NCBI GenBank assembly: GCA_965205165.1
Contig: OZ242037.1
Span: 434,001 to 498,000 of the forward strand
Source of the DNA: CBDESM01 sp965205165
Lineage (GTDB): Bacteria > Chloroflexota > Dehalococcoidia > Bin125
Direction: 5' to 3'
DNA: 64,000 bases
The first letter of the stretch is position 1. Each line of letters begins with the position of its first letter. The notes under the pieces were generated by a model, which made no database searches, was not told where the DNA came from, and worked only from the letters and a program-made list of their open reading frames with translations. Below, piece after piece: positions 7,853 through 16,724 of this stretch. A program made the position numbers and the translations under genes.

Positions 7853-9978
7853 TTCAGCCTGAAGTCCCGCGACCCGGGCACCGCGCTGCCCGATTCGAAC
7901 TCCGCGTAGCCCACCCACCGGTCCAGCGCCAGCAGCAGGATCGCCGGCGCATCATCCAGCTGCCCCAGCAGATCCGACGCGCTGCATTCGCCCGACGGCC
8001 CCAGCCAGAACGACGGCCCCGCCCCCGTCCGCGTCAAATCCTCGACCGTGCAGCCCCGCCCGATGATCAACGCCGAGGAGCGCACCGCGCTCACCGCCGT
8101 CACGCTCCCCGCCGAAACCGTGATCACGTGGCTCCCCGGCGCCACCGCGATGTACACCGCCCTCGCCTCGCCGCCCGTCGTCGTCGAATCGACCAGCGCC
8201 CGCTGCAGCGCCGATGTCGGCGACCCCTGCGTGATCTCCTGCATGATCACCGGCGTCCCGTCCGCCACCGGAAAATCGTCGCCGTCCGTCACCACCGCCG
8301 TGATCGTCACCCGCTCCCCGATCCGCAGGTCGCGCCCTTCCAAGTCATTCGTCACCAAGATCGCCGCCGGCGCAGAGGAAACGTGGAACGGCACCGTCAG
8401 CCGCGCCAGCCGCGGCGCGCGCACCGAGAGCGAGTAGTCCCCCGTCGCCAGCGCATCCTCGCCGACCACCCGCAGCACCGCCTCGCAATCCGTCCGGTCC
8501 GCGTCCGAGCAGGCGATCTCCGCCTCGATCCCCCGCACGTCCCCGCCCTCCGGATCCCGCACGTCCAGCGCCGTCTCCGCCGGCAGCCCGCTGTTCCGCC
8601 CGCTCACGTCCTCGCCCCGGATCCCGATCTTCAGCACGTCCAAATCGTCATCCGCCGTGCGCCGGAAGAAGATCGAGTGCCGCCGATCGGCCGCCGCCGG
8701 CGTCAGCACCACCCGCGCCGCGTCCCCACCGCAGATCATCCGCAGCGCCCGCAGCTCCGGCGGCTCGAACACCGCGCTCCCCGCCACCACCGTCGCCCTC
8801 AGATCACCGAACGTGCCCGGCCCCGGACAAGAAACCCGGAACCGCAGATCCCGCGGCACCCCCACCGCCTGGTCCGCCTCGATCAGCGTCCGCGAGGGCG
8901 CATGATTCGCCGCCGCGAATTCATCGAGCACCCGCTGCACCGCGCTCCGACCCGCCGCCCGCAAATCCGCACCCACGATCGCGCAGGAAGCCCCCGTGCA
9001 CGCATTGCCCGGCAGCCCCTGCCCCGCCACCGGCTCGATCGTCCCCACCGTCGTGTTCAGCACCACCGACGTCAGCGCCCAAATCGGCGCCGACAGCCCG
9101 TCCCCGTCCGTCGCACGCAGCTGCGCCACGACCGACCCCCGCGGCGGCGCCACCGCTTCCGCGGACGCAACGGTCTCCCACGACAAATCCGCGTCCAGCA
9201 CCGCGACCGTGTCCGTGATCGCGATCCCGAAACGCTGGAAATAGCGGTGCCGCCCCCCGACGTGGAAGGTGGACGGCGCGCCGCCGTTCGACGCCCGCAC
9301 CTCCATCGCCGCCCACTCCCCGTCCGGCATCTCCATCTCCGCGTACACGTCCAGCGTTCCCGCCGGCGTCCCCGGCGGCACCACGATCTCCGGGAACCGC
9401 GGCGTCCCCGTACTCGGCACGATCATGTAAGCGCAGGAAACCAGCGCCCGCCCGCCCGCTCCGATCTGCCCGTGCCCGCCCCCCTGCTCGCGGTCGAAGC
9501 AGCGGATCTGCACCGTCGCGTTCTCTCCCTCCACCGCATCGCCCGGACTCAACCGCCGCCGGTTGTTGTGCGCCCAACTCAGCGGCTGCGGCAGCTCCAC
9601 CCAGCTCGAATCCCGGTCGAAGTCCGCCGTCGCATCCGTCTTCGACGACAAATCCGACGTCCCCTGCACATCCTCGTCCGCGCAGGCGTCCGCCTCGACC
9701 CGGCAGCCGCTCGAAACGATCTCCAGCGAATCAATCCGCCACGTCGACCGCGGCTCAACCGACCCCGACAGCTCGACGATCAGCCCGACCGTCTCCCCCT
9801 CGCGCAGCGCCCCGTCATGCCCCTCCAGCGCGACATTGAGCTCCAGCGCGCTGGTCGACCCGGCCGAGGAAGGCACCTGCGCATCCGCGATCGCGCCCAG
9901 CGCCAGCCAAGCAACCGCCGCGGCCATCGCCGCGAGGCTGAGCATCGGGGCCAAGCGGGGCATCGAGAATCGTGGCAT
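7822..9978 (-). CDS. Secreted protein with bacterial Ig-like repeats and a C-terminal 'GDALWIAG' domain
   Basis: A 718-residue exported protein with a signal peptide (MPRFSMPRLAPML, then an Ala/Leu-rich core ending near AIADAQ). The body is beta-rich, with a Big-1/invasin-like segment near the C-terminus (VTDGDDFPVADGTPVIM) and many scattered Cys pairs. The last 80 residues (CSASDLLGQLDD to LNYGDALWIAG) resemble the C-terminal domains of the secreted proteins at 40706 and 49255. ATG 9978 is chosen because it starts the signal peptide and a GGAGCC site lies upstream; an ATG at 9963 would also give one. Function unknown; probably cell-surface or extracellular. Confidence 0.75.
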   Translation of the reverse strand: MPRFSMPRLAPMLSLAAMAAAVAWLALGAIADAQVPSSAGSTSALELNVALEGHDGALREGETVGLIVELSGSVEPRSTWRIDSLEIVSSGCRVEADACADEDVQGTSDLSSKTDATADFDRDSSWVELPQPLSWAHNNRRRLSPGDAVEGENATVQIRCFDREQGGGHGQIGAGGRALVSCAYMIVPSTGTPRFPEIVVPPGTPAGTLDVYAEMEMPDGEWAAMEVRASNGGAPSTFHVGGRHRYFQRFGIAITDTVAVLDADLSWETVASAEAVAPPRGSVVAQLRATDGDGLSAPIWALTSVVLNTTVGTIEPVAGQGLPGNACTGASCAIVGADLRAAGRSAVQRVLDEFAAANHAPSRTLIEADQAVGVPRDLRFRVSCPGPGTFGDLRATVVAGSAVFEPPELRALRMICGGDAARVVLTPAAADRRHSIFFRRTADDDLDVLKIGIRGEDVSGRNSGLPAETALDVRDPEGGDVRGIEAEIACSDADRTDCEAVLRVVGEDALATGDYSLSVRAPRLARLTVPFHVSSAPAAILVTNDLEGRDLRIGERVTITAVVTDGDDFPVADGTPVIMQEITQGSPTSALQRALVDSTTTGGEARAVYIAVAPGSHVITVSAGSVTAVSAVRSSALIIGRGCTVEDLTRTGAGPSFWLGPSGECSASDLLGQLDDAPAILLLALDRWVGYAEFESGSAVPGSRDFRLNYGDALWIAG

Positions 9979-10115
9979 CGCGGTCGGCTCCGTGCGCGGA
10001 AACCCCGCGCCTTTCGCAGCCCCGCCGCCCGCTTCCGCGAGCGGTCCAAGGCCGCTCGCCCGTATTGTGTCGCGTTTTTCCGCGCTATGCCCGCGCCTTA
10101 TGGCGTGCGCTGCGA

Positions 10116-11045
10116 TTATGTCGCCGCGCCCAGCGCCCCCGTCGGCCCCAGCAGCGCCCGCGTCTCCCCGTCCGCCGCCAGCAAAATGCAGTCCCACCCC
10201 GCCAGCACCGCAGGATCAATCCCCCGCAGCGCAATCGACGCCAGCTCCCGCTCCATCTGCGGCACGATCGACGCCAGCACCGCCACCCGCAGGCCCGCCG
10301 CCCCGGCCGCGTCCAACTCCAACGAAGCTTCCCGCAGCCCCCGCCGCAGCAGCTTCCGCACCACCCGCCCGTCCGCCGCCTCGCCCGGCGGCGCCGCCAG
10401 CACGATCGGCTCCTCCAAGCCCGCAATCCGCTGCACCGTCCACGTGTCCTCCGAATCCACCGTCGTCTCCGCTCCCTCGCTCCGCAGCCCGTTCGCCACC
10501 AGCACCAAAAAATCCACCATCCGCGTCACCGCCTCCGCATCCCGCGGCAGCCGGTGAATCGCGCTCGAATCAAGCTGGTACTGCCCCGCCACCTGATTCG
10601 TGAACCGTGCCCACTGCTGCGAAAGCCCCCCCAGCACGCTCATGTACGACCCCTCCGCCCCCGTCTTGCGAATGCCGATCTTGACCGGAAACGCCACTTC
10701 CCCCGTCTCCCCCGCCTCGATCTCCCTGCCCGCCTCGACAACCCGCGCCGCCGCCGCATCCCCGTCCTCCGGCAGCCGCGCCCCCGGCGGCGCCCACAGC
10801 ACCACGTCCCGCGCCCCGTACGCATGCAAACGCTCCTCCAACCCCGCCCTCCGCCGCTGCGTCTCCGCATCCCCCTCCGCATCGAACAACGGCACCGCCG
10901 CAACCCCGACCTCAGCAACCCCGTCCAGCACCGTCGTCAACGCCCCCTCCGCCGGCGCACGCGGCGCCAGCGCCGCACCCTCCGCAACCAGCGACGAAGC
11001 CGCCGCAGCCGCCGCAACGAAAGCCAGCTGTTGGCGCGAATCCAT
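10116..11045 (-). CDS. Hypothetical protein, 309 aa, downstream of a two-component system
   Basis: A 309-residue protein I do not recognise. It begins MDSRQQLAFVAAAAAASSLVAEGAAL, a weak hydrophobic stretch, and is otherwise Ala/Leu/Arg-rich with alternating strands and helices and no obvious catalytic motif. A TACGCT box 6 nt upstream of ATG 11045 suggests its own leaderless promoter, although it follows the histidine-kinase stop by only 31 nt. Coding is supported by strong codon bias in one frame and by the well-placed start; it could be a sensor-associated or storage-type protein, but nothing proves that. Confidence 0.65.
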   Translation of the reverse strand: MDSRQQLAFVAAAAAASSLVAEGAALAPRAPAEGALTTVLDGVAEVGVAAVPLFDAEGDAETQRRRAGLEERLHAYGARDVVLWAPPGARLPEDGDAAAARVVEAGREIEAGETGEVAFPVKIGIRKTGAEGSYMSVLGGLSQQWARFTNQVAGQYQLDSSAIHRLPRDAEAVTRMVDFLVLVANGLRSEGAETTVDSEDTWTVQRIAGLEEPIVLAAPPGEAADGRVVRKLLRRGLREASLELDAAGAAGLRVAVLASIVPQMERELASIALRGIDPAVLAGWDCILLAADGETRALLGPTGALGAAT

Positions 11046-11051
11046 GCCGCG

Positions 11052-11057
11052 AGCGTA
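11052..11057 (-). promoter_or_regulatory. -10-like box TACGCT
   Basis: TACGCT on the minus strand lies 6 nt before ATG 11045, in the short gap after the histidine-kinase gene. It may allow separate expression of the 309-aa protein. Confidence 0.45.
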
Positions 11058-11076
11058 ACCGCACCCCGCCCAATGG

Positions 11077-12594
11077 CTAAGACGCCCCGCGCCGCTCAGC
11101 CGGCCCAGCATCCGACCCCGCATCCGATCCCGCCGGCGGCTCCGGCGGCAGCAGGATCCGGAACACCGCCCCCTCCCCCGGCCGCGATTCCGCGCTGATC
11201 TCGCCCCCGTGCGCCCGCACAATCTCCCGGCTGATCGCCAGCCCCAGCCCCGCCCCCGGTCCGCTCCGGTCCGACGGCTGCCAGAACCGGTCGAAGAGAT
11301 GCGGCAGATCCTCCGCCGAAATCCCGCTCCCCGTATCCCGCACCTCGATCCGCAGCCAGCCCGCCCGCTCCGCCCCGGCCCGCCCGGCCGCCAGCGTCAC
11401 CGCCCCCGCCCCCGTATGCCGCAGCGCATTCTCGACCAAATTGTTCAGCACCTGCCCCAGCCGATCGAAATCCCCCCGGATCTCCGGTGCGTCCGCCGCG
11501 ATCTCCCGCACTAGCCCCACCCCCGCCTCCGCCGCCCGCTGCTCGAACAAGTCCGCCGTGTGATCGATCAACTCCCGCGCCGAAACCGCCGACGGCCGCA
11601 ACTCCTGCTGCCCTGCCTCCAGCCGCGACAAATCCAGCAGCTGCTCCACCATCCGCAAAATCCGCCGCGTCTCATGCTGGATCACCTCCAGCGAACGCTG
11701 CCGCCGCCCCTCCGGCACGTCCCCGTCCACCAGCGCCTGCGTGAACCCCCGGATCGCCGTCAGCGGCGTCCGCAGCTCATGGCTCACGTCCGCGATGAAC
11801 CCCCGCATCGCCCGATCATTCGCCTCCACCCGCCCCGCCATCGCGTTGAACTCCCCCGCCAGCTCCCGGAACTGCGCCGCCCCCCGCTCCTCCGCCCGCG
11901 CATCCCGCTCCCCCCGCCCGAACCGCCGCATCGCGTTCGTCAGCCCCTGGATCGGATTCACCAGCGACCGCGACAGCAGCACCGCGATCACCGCCGCCAC
12001 CGCGATCCCCGCAAATGCCGAAAGCAGCAGCCGATCCTGCAAGTCCTCCCGCAGCGACTCCCCCCGCTCGGCCGTCCACACCGCCGCCAGCAGCACCCCC
12101 GTCTGCTTCCCCCCCGCCCCCTTCCAAACCACCGGCAGCGCCGTCGCCGCCACCGGCTGCATCTCCCCCCCGATCGGCGCGTTCCCCACGAACCAGCCGT
12201 CCGCCCCCGCCGCGTTCACGATCCGCGCCGCCGAAATCGGCAAACGCTCCCCCCGCAACCGGAGATCCGGCTCCGCACCCGCCAGCAGCGTCCCGTCCGG
12301 ATGCGTCAGCAGCAACTGGATGTCCGAATGCTCCTCCACCTCCCGAACCAACTCCCTCACCTCCTCCACCGTCACCCCCGCCCGGATCTCCCGCACCACC
12401 GCCGCAGCCGCAGCCGCAGCCGCCGACCGCAGCTCGCTCCGATCAAGACTCGCCCGGTACCCGTCGAACAGCGACACGAACACGATCCCCGACACCAGCA
12501 CCATCAGCCCCACCACGATCAGGAACCCGAAGAAGATGCGGAACCCCAGCCCCCCGACCCCGGGACGCCGAGCCGGCCGACTCCCCGCCGCCAC
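11077..12594 (-). CDS. Membrane sensor histidine kinase (HAMP-HisKA-HATPase)
   Basis: Sensor kinase of the OmpR/PhoR class, 505 residues. TM1 spans about 18-43, an extracytoplasmic sensor region about 45-188 follows, then TM2 about 189-208, a HAMP linker 209-262, the HisKA H-box SHELRTP with phospho-acceptor His272, the N box NLVENALRHT, and ATP-lid motifs DTGSGI and GLGLAI. The Ala-rich segment after TM1 and an 'HPDG' loop hint at a CACHE/PAS-like sensor domain. The start is GTG at 12594, 4 nt after the regulator stop, so the pair is translationally coupled. The C-terminus ends in an Asp/Ala-rich tail. The signal is unknown. Confidence 0.95.
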   Translation of the reverse strand: MAAGSRPARRPGVGGLGFRIFFGFLIVVGLMVLVSGIVFVSLFDGYRASLDRSELRSAAAAAAAAVVREIRAGVTVEEVRELVREVEEHSDIQLLLTHPDGTLLAGAEPDLRLRGERLPISAARIVNAAGADGWFVGNAPIGGEMQPVAATALPVVWKGAGGKQTGVLLAAVWTAERGESLREDLQDRLLLSAFAGIAVAAVIAVLLSRSLVNPIQGLTNAMRRFGRGERDARAEERGAAQFRELAGEFNAMAGRVEANDRAMRGFIADVSHELRTPLTAIRGFTQALVDGDVPEGRRQRSLEVIQHETRRILRMVEQLLDLSRLEAGQQELRPSAVSARELIDHTADLFEQRAAEAGVGLVREIAADAPEIRGDFDRLGQVLNNLVENALRHTGAGAVTLAAGRAGAERAGWLRIEVRDTGSGISAEDLPHLFDRFWQPSDRSGPGAGLGLAISREIVRAHGGEISAESRPGEGAVFRILLPPEPPAGSDAGSDAGPAERRGAS

Positions 12595-12597
12595 CGC

Positions 12598-13302
12598 CTA
12601 GCCCCCCGCGCCGCCGGCCGCCAGCGCCTCGCTCTCCACCAGCTTGTAGCCCACCCCCCGCACCGTCTCGATCGCCACCCCCCGCTCCCCCAGCTTCCGC
12701 CGCAACTGATTCACGTGCACGTCCACCGTCCGCGTCCCCCCGAAGAACTCGTACCCCCACACCTCCTCCAGCAGCCGCTCCCGCGTCAGCACGTGCCCCG
12801 CGCTCTCCGCCAGCCGCTTCAGCAAATCGAACTCCTTGTTCCGCAGCTCGATCGCCTCACCCCCGATGTCCACCTCGTGGCTCTGCCAATCGATCGTCAG
12901 CGCCCCCACCCTGAGCGAACCCCGCTCCGCCGCCGGCTGCCCCGCCGTCCGCCGCAGGATCGCCTTCACCCGCGCCGTCAACTCCCGCGGATGGAACGGC
13001 TTCCCCAAGTAGTCGTCCGCCCCCATCTCCAGCCCCACGATCCGATCCACCTCCTCCGAACGCGCCGTCAGCATCAGAATCGGCACGTTCGACTCCCGCC
13101 GCAGCTCCCGGCACACCTCGTACCCCGAACGCTTCGGCATCATCAAGTCCAGCACGATCAAGTCCGGCCCCCGCCCCCGCGCCGCATCCAGCGCCGCCTC
13201 CCCGTCCTCCGCCTGAACCACCGCGAACCCCTCCTGCTCCAAGTACATCGCGCACAACTCGCGGATGCTCGCCTCGTCATCGGCCACCAAGATCGTCTGC
13301 AC
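12598..13302 (-). CDS. OmpR/PhoB-family response regulator
   Basis: Response regulator of 234 residues with a receiver domain (acidic pocket ADDE at 7-10, phospho-acceptor Asp52 in LIVLDLMMPK, switch LTAR, conserved KPF Lys) and a C-terminal winged-helix Trans_reg_C domain ending in RTVDVHVNQLRRKL and VRGVGYKL. A longer reading from ATG 13317 exists, but GGAGG at 13308-13312 lies about 6 nt before GTG 13302, giving VQTILVADDE, the usual start of this family, so GTG 13302 is preferred. First gene of the pair with the kinase. Target genes are unknown. Confidence 0.93.
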   Translation of the reverse strand: MQTILVADDEASIRELCAMYLEQEGFAVVQAEDGEAALDAARGRGPDLIVLDLMMPKRSGYEVCRELRRESNVPILMLTARSEEVDRIVGLEMGADDYLGKPFHPRELTARVKAILRRTAGQPAAERGSLRVGALTIDWQSHEVDIGGEAIELRNKEFDLLKRLAESAGHVLTRERLLEEVWGYEFFGGTRTVDVHVNQLRRKLGERGVAIETVRGVGYKLVESEALAAGGAGG

Positions 13303-13402
13303 GCGGCACCTCCGCATCCAATCATCGCAGGCCCCGCCGCCCGAAACCCGCCCTCCGCGTCAACATCCAGTACGCGCTCCGTAAAGCGCCCCTCCGCATC
13401 GG

Positions 13403-13408
13403 TACCAT
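13403..13408 (+). promoter_or_regulatory. -10-like box TACCAT before the Uma2 array
   Basis: TACCAT lies 20 nt before the first Uma2 ATG, in the 126-bp gap after the divergent response regulator. The same hexamer precedes the inositol monophosphatase, the small gene at 28583 and the ParB gene. A CAGGAG ribosome site at 13416-13421 follows it. Confidence 0.4.
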
Positions 13409-13428
13409 GACTGCACAGGAGCACACCG

Positions 13429-14070
13429 ATGACCACCCTCACCGCAGCCCCGCCCGCCTACGCCAACCTCGAGATCGGCCGCTACCCCCTGCCACCCGGC
13501 ACCGAGGTCACCGACGACTTCATGCGCGAACTCCAAGAACTCAACCCCGACAAAATCGTCGAGTGCTGGAAAAACAGAGAGCTGGTGATCACAGTGGGCG
13601 CAGGCGGCGGAACCTCGGGCAGCGCAATGCACGTCGGCGCACCCGCGACGTTCTGGAGCTACGGAAGCGGCGGCGAAGCCGAGGACGCCGAACAAGGCTT
13701 CCTCCTCCCCGACGGCACCCGCTACAAGCCCGACTTCAGCTGGATCGACCCGCCCACCCTCGCACAAATCCGCCAAGCCTTCGGCCACCGCACCAACTGG
13801 CCCGAATACCTCCCCTTCACCCCGGCCTTCGTCGTCGAAATCGCCTCACCCTCCGACAAGCAGCGCGACAACCTCGCCTGGCAGCACCGCAAAACCGCCC
13901 ACTGGGCCGCGCAAGGCGTCAAAATCGCCTGGCTCATCGACCCCTTCGACCAAACAGTCCACGTCTACCGCCAAGGACGCGAACCCGAAGCCCATCAACG
14001 CCCCGAACACCTCGAAGTCGGCCCCGAAATGCCCGGCCTCACCATCGACTTCATCCCCATCTGGGAGTAG
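13429..14070 (+). CDS. Uma2-family (DUF820) putative endonuclease, copy 1 of 5
   Basis: Uma2/DUF820 protein with a PD-(D/E)xK nuclease-like fold; family members are annotated as putative restriction-type endonucleases but their biology is unresolved. In this 213-residue copy the catalytic candidates are Asp102 (KPDFSW), Glu137 (FVVEIASPSD) and Lys144 or Lys155 downstream. Residues 49-60 are encoded by a 36-nt block identical in all five copies, and residues about 62-85 (SGSAMHVGAPATFWSYGSGG) form the variable window, unlike any sister copy. CAGGAG precedes ATG. First gene of the array, read from the promoter near 13403. Confidence 0.9.
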   Translation: MTTLTAAPPAYANLEIGRYPLPPGTEVTDDFMRELQELNPDKIVECWKNRELVITVGAGGGTSGSAMHVGAPATFWSYGSGGEAEDAEQGFLLPDGTRYKPDFSWIDPPTLAQIRQAFGHRTNWPEYLPFTPAFVVEIASPSDKQRDNLAWQHRKTAHWAAQGVKIAWLIDPFDQTVHVYRQGREPEAHQRPEHLEVGPEMPGLTIDFIPIWE

Positions 14071-14084
14071 CCCAGGAGCCCGAC

Positions 14085-14729
14085 ATGACCACCCTCACCG
14101 CAGACCCGCCCGCCTACGCCGACCTCGAGATCGGCCGCTACCCCCTGCCCCCCGACGCCGAAGTCACCGACGACTTCATGCGCGAACTCCAAGAACTCAA
14201 CCCCGACAAGCTCATCGAATGCTGGAAGAACAGAGAGCTGGTGATCACAGTGGGCGCAGGCGGCGGAACCTCAGGCAACAGCGCAAACCTGATCATTGAC
14301 GCGGGAAACTGGATCCGCGCCGGCCGAGGCGGTGAAACGGAGGACGCCGAACAAGGCTTCCTCCTCCCCGACGGCACCCGCTACAAGCCCGACTTCAGCT
14401 GGATCGACCCGCCCACCCTCGCACAAATCCGCGAGGCCTTCGGCCACCGCACCAACTGGCCCGAATACCTCCCCTTCACCCCAGCCTTCGTCGTCGAGAT
14501 CGCCTCCCCCTCCGACAAACAGCGCGACAACCTCGCCCAGCAGCACGCGAAAACCGCCCACTGGGTCCAGCAAGGCGTCCAAATCGCCTGGCTCATCGAC
14601 CCCTTCGACCAAACAGTCCACATCTACCGCCAAGGACGCGAACCCGAAGCACACCAGCACCCCGAACAACTCGAAGTCGGCCCCGAAATGCCCGGCCTCA
14701 CCATCGACTTCATCCCCATCTGGGAGTAG
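14085..14729 (+). CDS. Uma2-family putative endonuclease, copy 2 of 5
   Basis: Second array member, 214 residues. The framework is nearly identical to copy 1 (same N-terminal leader, KPDFSWID, VVEIASPSDKQRDNLAQQH, C-terminal PGLTIDFIPIWE). Its variable window reads SGNSANLIIDAGNWIRAGRGG, one residue longer than copy 1, which accounts for the extra codon. Gly/Ala/Trp/Arg positions partly match copy 3 (DAGxWIR), suggesting these two windows are closest to each other. It starts 14 nt after the stop of copy 1 with the same CAGGAG ribosome site, so it is co-transcribed. Confidence 0.9.
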   Translation: MTTLTADPPAYADLEIGRYPLPPDAEVTDDFMRELQELNPDKLIECWKNRELVITVGAGGGTSGNSANLIIDAGNWIRAGRGGETEDAEQGFLLPDGTRYKPDFSWIDPPTLAQIREAFGHRTNWPEYLPFTPAFVVEIASPSDKQRDNLAQQHAKTAHWVQQGVQIAWLIDPFDQTVHIYRQGREPEAHQHPEQLEVGPEMPGLTIDFIPIWE

Positions 14730-14743
14730 CCCAGGAGCCCGAC

Positions 14744-15388
14744 ATGACCACCCTCACCGCAACCCCGCCCGCCTACGCCGACCTCGAGATCGGCCGCTAC
14801 CCCCTGCCACCCGGCACCGAAGTCACCGACGACTTCATGCGCGAACTCCAAGAGCTCAACCCCGACAAAATCGTCGAGTGCTGGAAAAACAGAGAGCTGG
14901 TGATCACAGTGGGCGCAGGCGGCGGAACCTCCGGCAACAGCATGAGCCTGGGCATCGATGCCGGAATCTGGATCCGCACCGGCCAAGGCGGCGAGGCCGA
15001 AGACGCCGAACAAGGCTTCCTCCTCCCCGACGGCACCCGCTACAAGCCCGACTTCAGCTGGATCGACCCGCCCACCCTCGCACAAATCCGCGAGGCCTTC
15101 GGCCACCGCACCAACTGGCCCGAATACCTCCCCTTCACCCCAGCCTTCATCGTCGAGATCGCCTCCCCCTCCGACAAGCAACGCGACAACCTCGCCCAGC
15201 AGCACGCGAAAACCGCCCACTGGGCCGAACAAGGCGTCCAAGTCGCCTGGCTCATCGACCCCTTCGACCAAACAGTCCACGTCTACCGCCAAGGACGCGA
15301 ACCCGAAGCACACCAGCACCCCGAACAACTCGAAGTCGGCCCAGAAATGCCCGGCCTCACCATCAACTTCATCCCCATCTGGGAGTAG
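14744..15388 (+). CDS. Uma2-family putative endonuclease, copy 3 of 5
   Basis: Third member, 214 residues. Its variable window SGNSMSLGIDAGIWIRTGQGG shares the DAGxWIR core with copy 2 but differs before and after it. One framework change, Asp to Asn near the C-terminus (LTINFIPIWE), is unique to this copy. The acid and lysine candidates of the nuclease core are intact, so nothing indicates inactivation. Translationally spaced 14 nt behind copy 2. Confidence 0.9.
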   Translation: MTTLTATPPAYADLEIGRYPLPPGTEVTDDFMRELQELNPDKIVECWKNRELVITVGAGGGTSGNSMSLGIDAGIWIRTGQGGEAEDAEQGFLLPDGTRYKPDFSWIDPPTLAQIREAFGHRTNWPEYLPFTPAFIVEIASPSDKQRDNLAQQHAKTAHWAEQGVQVAWLIDPFDQTVHVYRQGREPEAHQHPEQLEVGPEMPGLTINFIPIWE

Positions 15389-15402
15389 CCCAGGAGCACC
15401 CC

Positions 15403-16047
15403 ATGACCACCCTCACGGCAGCCCCGCCCGCCTATGCCGACCTCGAGATCGGCCGCCACCCCCTCCCGCCCGACGCCGAGGTCACCGACGACTTCATGCG
15501 CGAACTCCAAGAGCTCAACCCCGACAAGCTCGTCGAGTGCTGGAAAAACAGAGAGCTGGTGATCACAGTGGGCGCAGGCGGCGGAACCTCCGGCAACGCG
15601 GTGCGCATCATCGCACCCGCTACGCAATGGACCGACGCAGGAGGCGGCGGCGAGCCTGAGGAAGCCGAGCAAGGCTTCCTCCTCCCGGACGGCACCCGCT
15701 ACAAGCCCGACTTCAGCTGGATCGACCCGCCCACCCTCGCACAAATCCGCCAAGCCTTCGGCCACCGCACCAACTGGCCCGAATACCTCCCCTTCACCCC
15801 AGCCTTCATCGTCGAGATCGCCTCCCCCTCCGACAAGCAACGCGACAACCTCGCCCAGCAGCACGCGAAAACCGCCCACTGGGCCGAACAAGGCGTCCAA
15901 GTCGCCTGGCTCATCGACCCCTTCGACCAAGCCGTCCACGTCTACCGCCAAGGACGCGAACCCGAAGCACACCAGAACCCCGAACAACTCGAAGTCGGCC
16001 CCGAAATGCCCGGCCTCACCATCGACTTCATCCCCATCTGGGAATAG
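15403..16047 (+). CDS. Uma2-family putative endonuclease, copy 4 of 5
   Basis: Fourth member, 214 residues. ATG 15403 follows the ribosome site CAGGAG by 7 nt. The variable window reads SGNAVRIIAPATQWTDAGGGG; its IIAPATxW core resembles copy 1 (GAPATFW) more than copies 2 and 3, so the five windows fall into at least three types that do not follow gene order. Small framework differences are GRHPLPP for GRYPLPP near residue 19 and EPEEAEQG for EAEDAEQG after the window. Confidence 0.9.
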   Translation: MTTLTAAPPAYADLEIGRHPLPPDAEVTDDFMRELQELNPDKLVECWKNRELVITVGAGGGTSGNAVRIIAPATQWTDAGGGGEPEEAEQGFLLPDGTRYKPDFSWIDPPTLAQIRQAFGHRTNWPEYLPFTPAFIVEIASPSDKQRDNLAQQHAKTAHWAEQGVQVAWLIDPFDQAVHVYRQGREPEAHQNPEQLEVGPEMPGLTIDFIPIWE

Positions 16048-16061
16048 CCCAGGATCCCGAC

Positions 16062-16724
16062 ATGACCACCCTCACCGCAGCCCCGCCCGCCTACGCCGAC
16101 CTCGAGATCGGCCGCTACCCCCTGCCCCCCGGTGCCGAAGTCACCGACGACTTCATGCGCGAACTCCAAGAACTCAACCCCGACAAGCTCATCGAGTGCT
16201 GGAAAAACAGAGAGCTGGTGATCACAGTGGGCGCAGGCGGCAACGCATCGGCGAGGGGCGGCAGGATCTTCGTCGACATCGACGCTTGGATTCAGAGCGG
16301 ATACTTCGGCATCGTCGAAGAAAGCTCGCAGGGCTACCAGCTGCCCGACGGCACCCGCTACAAGCCCGACGTCAGCTGGATGGACGAGGCCGCCGTCCGC
16401 CGCCTCAACCAGATCTACGGCTCCGACGTCGCTTGGCCCGAATACCTGCCCGTCGTCCCGCGCTTCGTCGTCGAAATCGCCTCCCCTTCCGACAAGCAGC
16501 GCGACAACCTCGCCCAGCAGCACGCGAAATGCGCCCACTGGGTCGAGCAGGGCGTCGCCGTAGCTTGGCTGATCGACCCCTTCGACGAGATTCTTCACAT
16601 CTACCGGCACGGCACCGAAACCGAGACCCTCAACCGCCCGCAACGGGTGGCAGTGGGCCCCGAGCTGCCCGGTCTGGAAATCGGCTTCGAGCGAATCTGG
16701 ACGAAACCGCCCGGAACCGACTAG
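16062..16724 (+). CDS. Uma2-family putative endonuclease, copy 5 of 5 (divergent)
   Basis: Last member, 220 residues, and the most divergent. The first 60 codons match the other copies, including the invariant 36-nt block, but from residue 61 it reads NASARGGRIFVDIDAWIQSGYFG and then follows its own sequence: KPDVSWMDEAAVRRLN and PEYLPVVPRFVVEIASPSDKQRDNLAQQHAKCAHW. The catalytic acid and lysine candidates are kept. The join looks like a recombination point between a shared 5' part and a different 3' part. Its TAG stop overlaps the convergent rpsU stop in the tetranucleotide CTAG. Confidence 0.9.
   Translation: MTTLTAAPPAYADLEIGRYPLPPGAEVTDDFMRELQELNPDKLIECWKNRELVITVGAGGNASARGGRIFVDIDAWIQSGYFGIVEESSQGYQLPDGTRYKPDVSWMDEAAVRRLNQIYGSDVAWPEYLPVVPRFVVEIASPSDKQRDNLAQQHAKCAHWVEQGVAVAWLIDPFDEILHIYRHGTETETLNRPQRVAVGPELPGLEIGFERIWTKPPGTD

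Larger units (their letters stand above)
13429..16724 (+). repeat. Tandem array of five uma2 paralogues (unit about 659 bp)
   Basis: Five head-to-tail units start at 13429, 14085, 14744, 15403 and 16062, that is every 656-659 bp, each followed by the same CCCAGGAN6-8 spacer carrying the ribosome site of the next gene. Units 1-4 are almost identical along most of their length; unit 5 diverges after the shared 36-nt block (13573-13608, 14229-14264, 14888-14923, 15547-15582, 16206-16241). Differences among units 1-4 pile up just after that block. Confidence 0.9.

Noticed and set aside
6004..10557. 1517-residue open frame on the + strand
   Set aside because: Composed almost entirely of Arg/Pro/His in a shifted frame across two convergent genes with clear motifs; a shadow of high GC content.
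13429..16724. Repeated units taken as a CRISPR array or transposon
   Set aside because: Repeats are 656-659 bp coding units with conserved ribosome sites; no short repeat-spacer pattern and no transposase.
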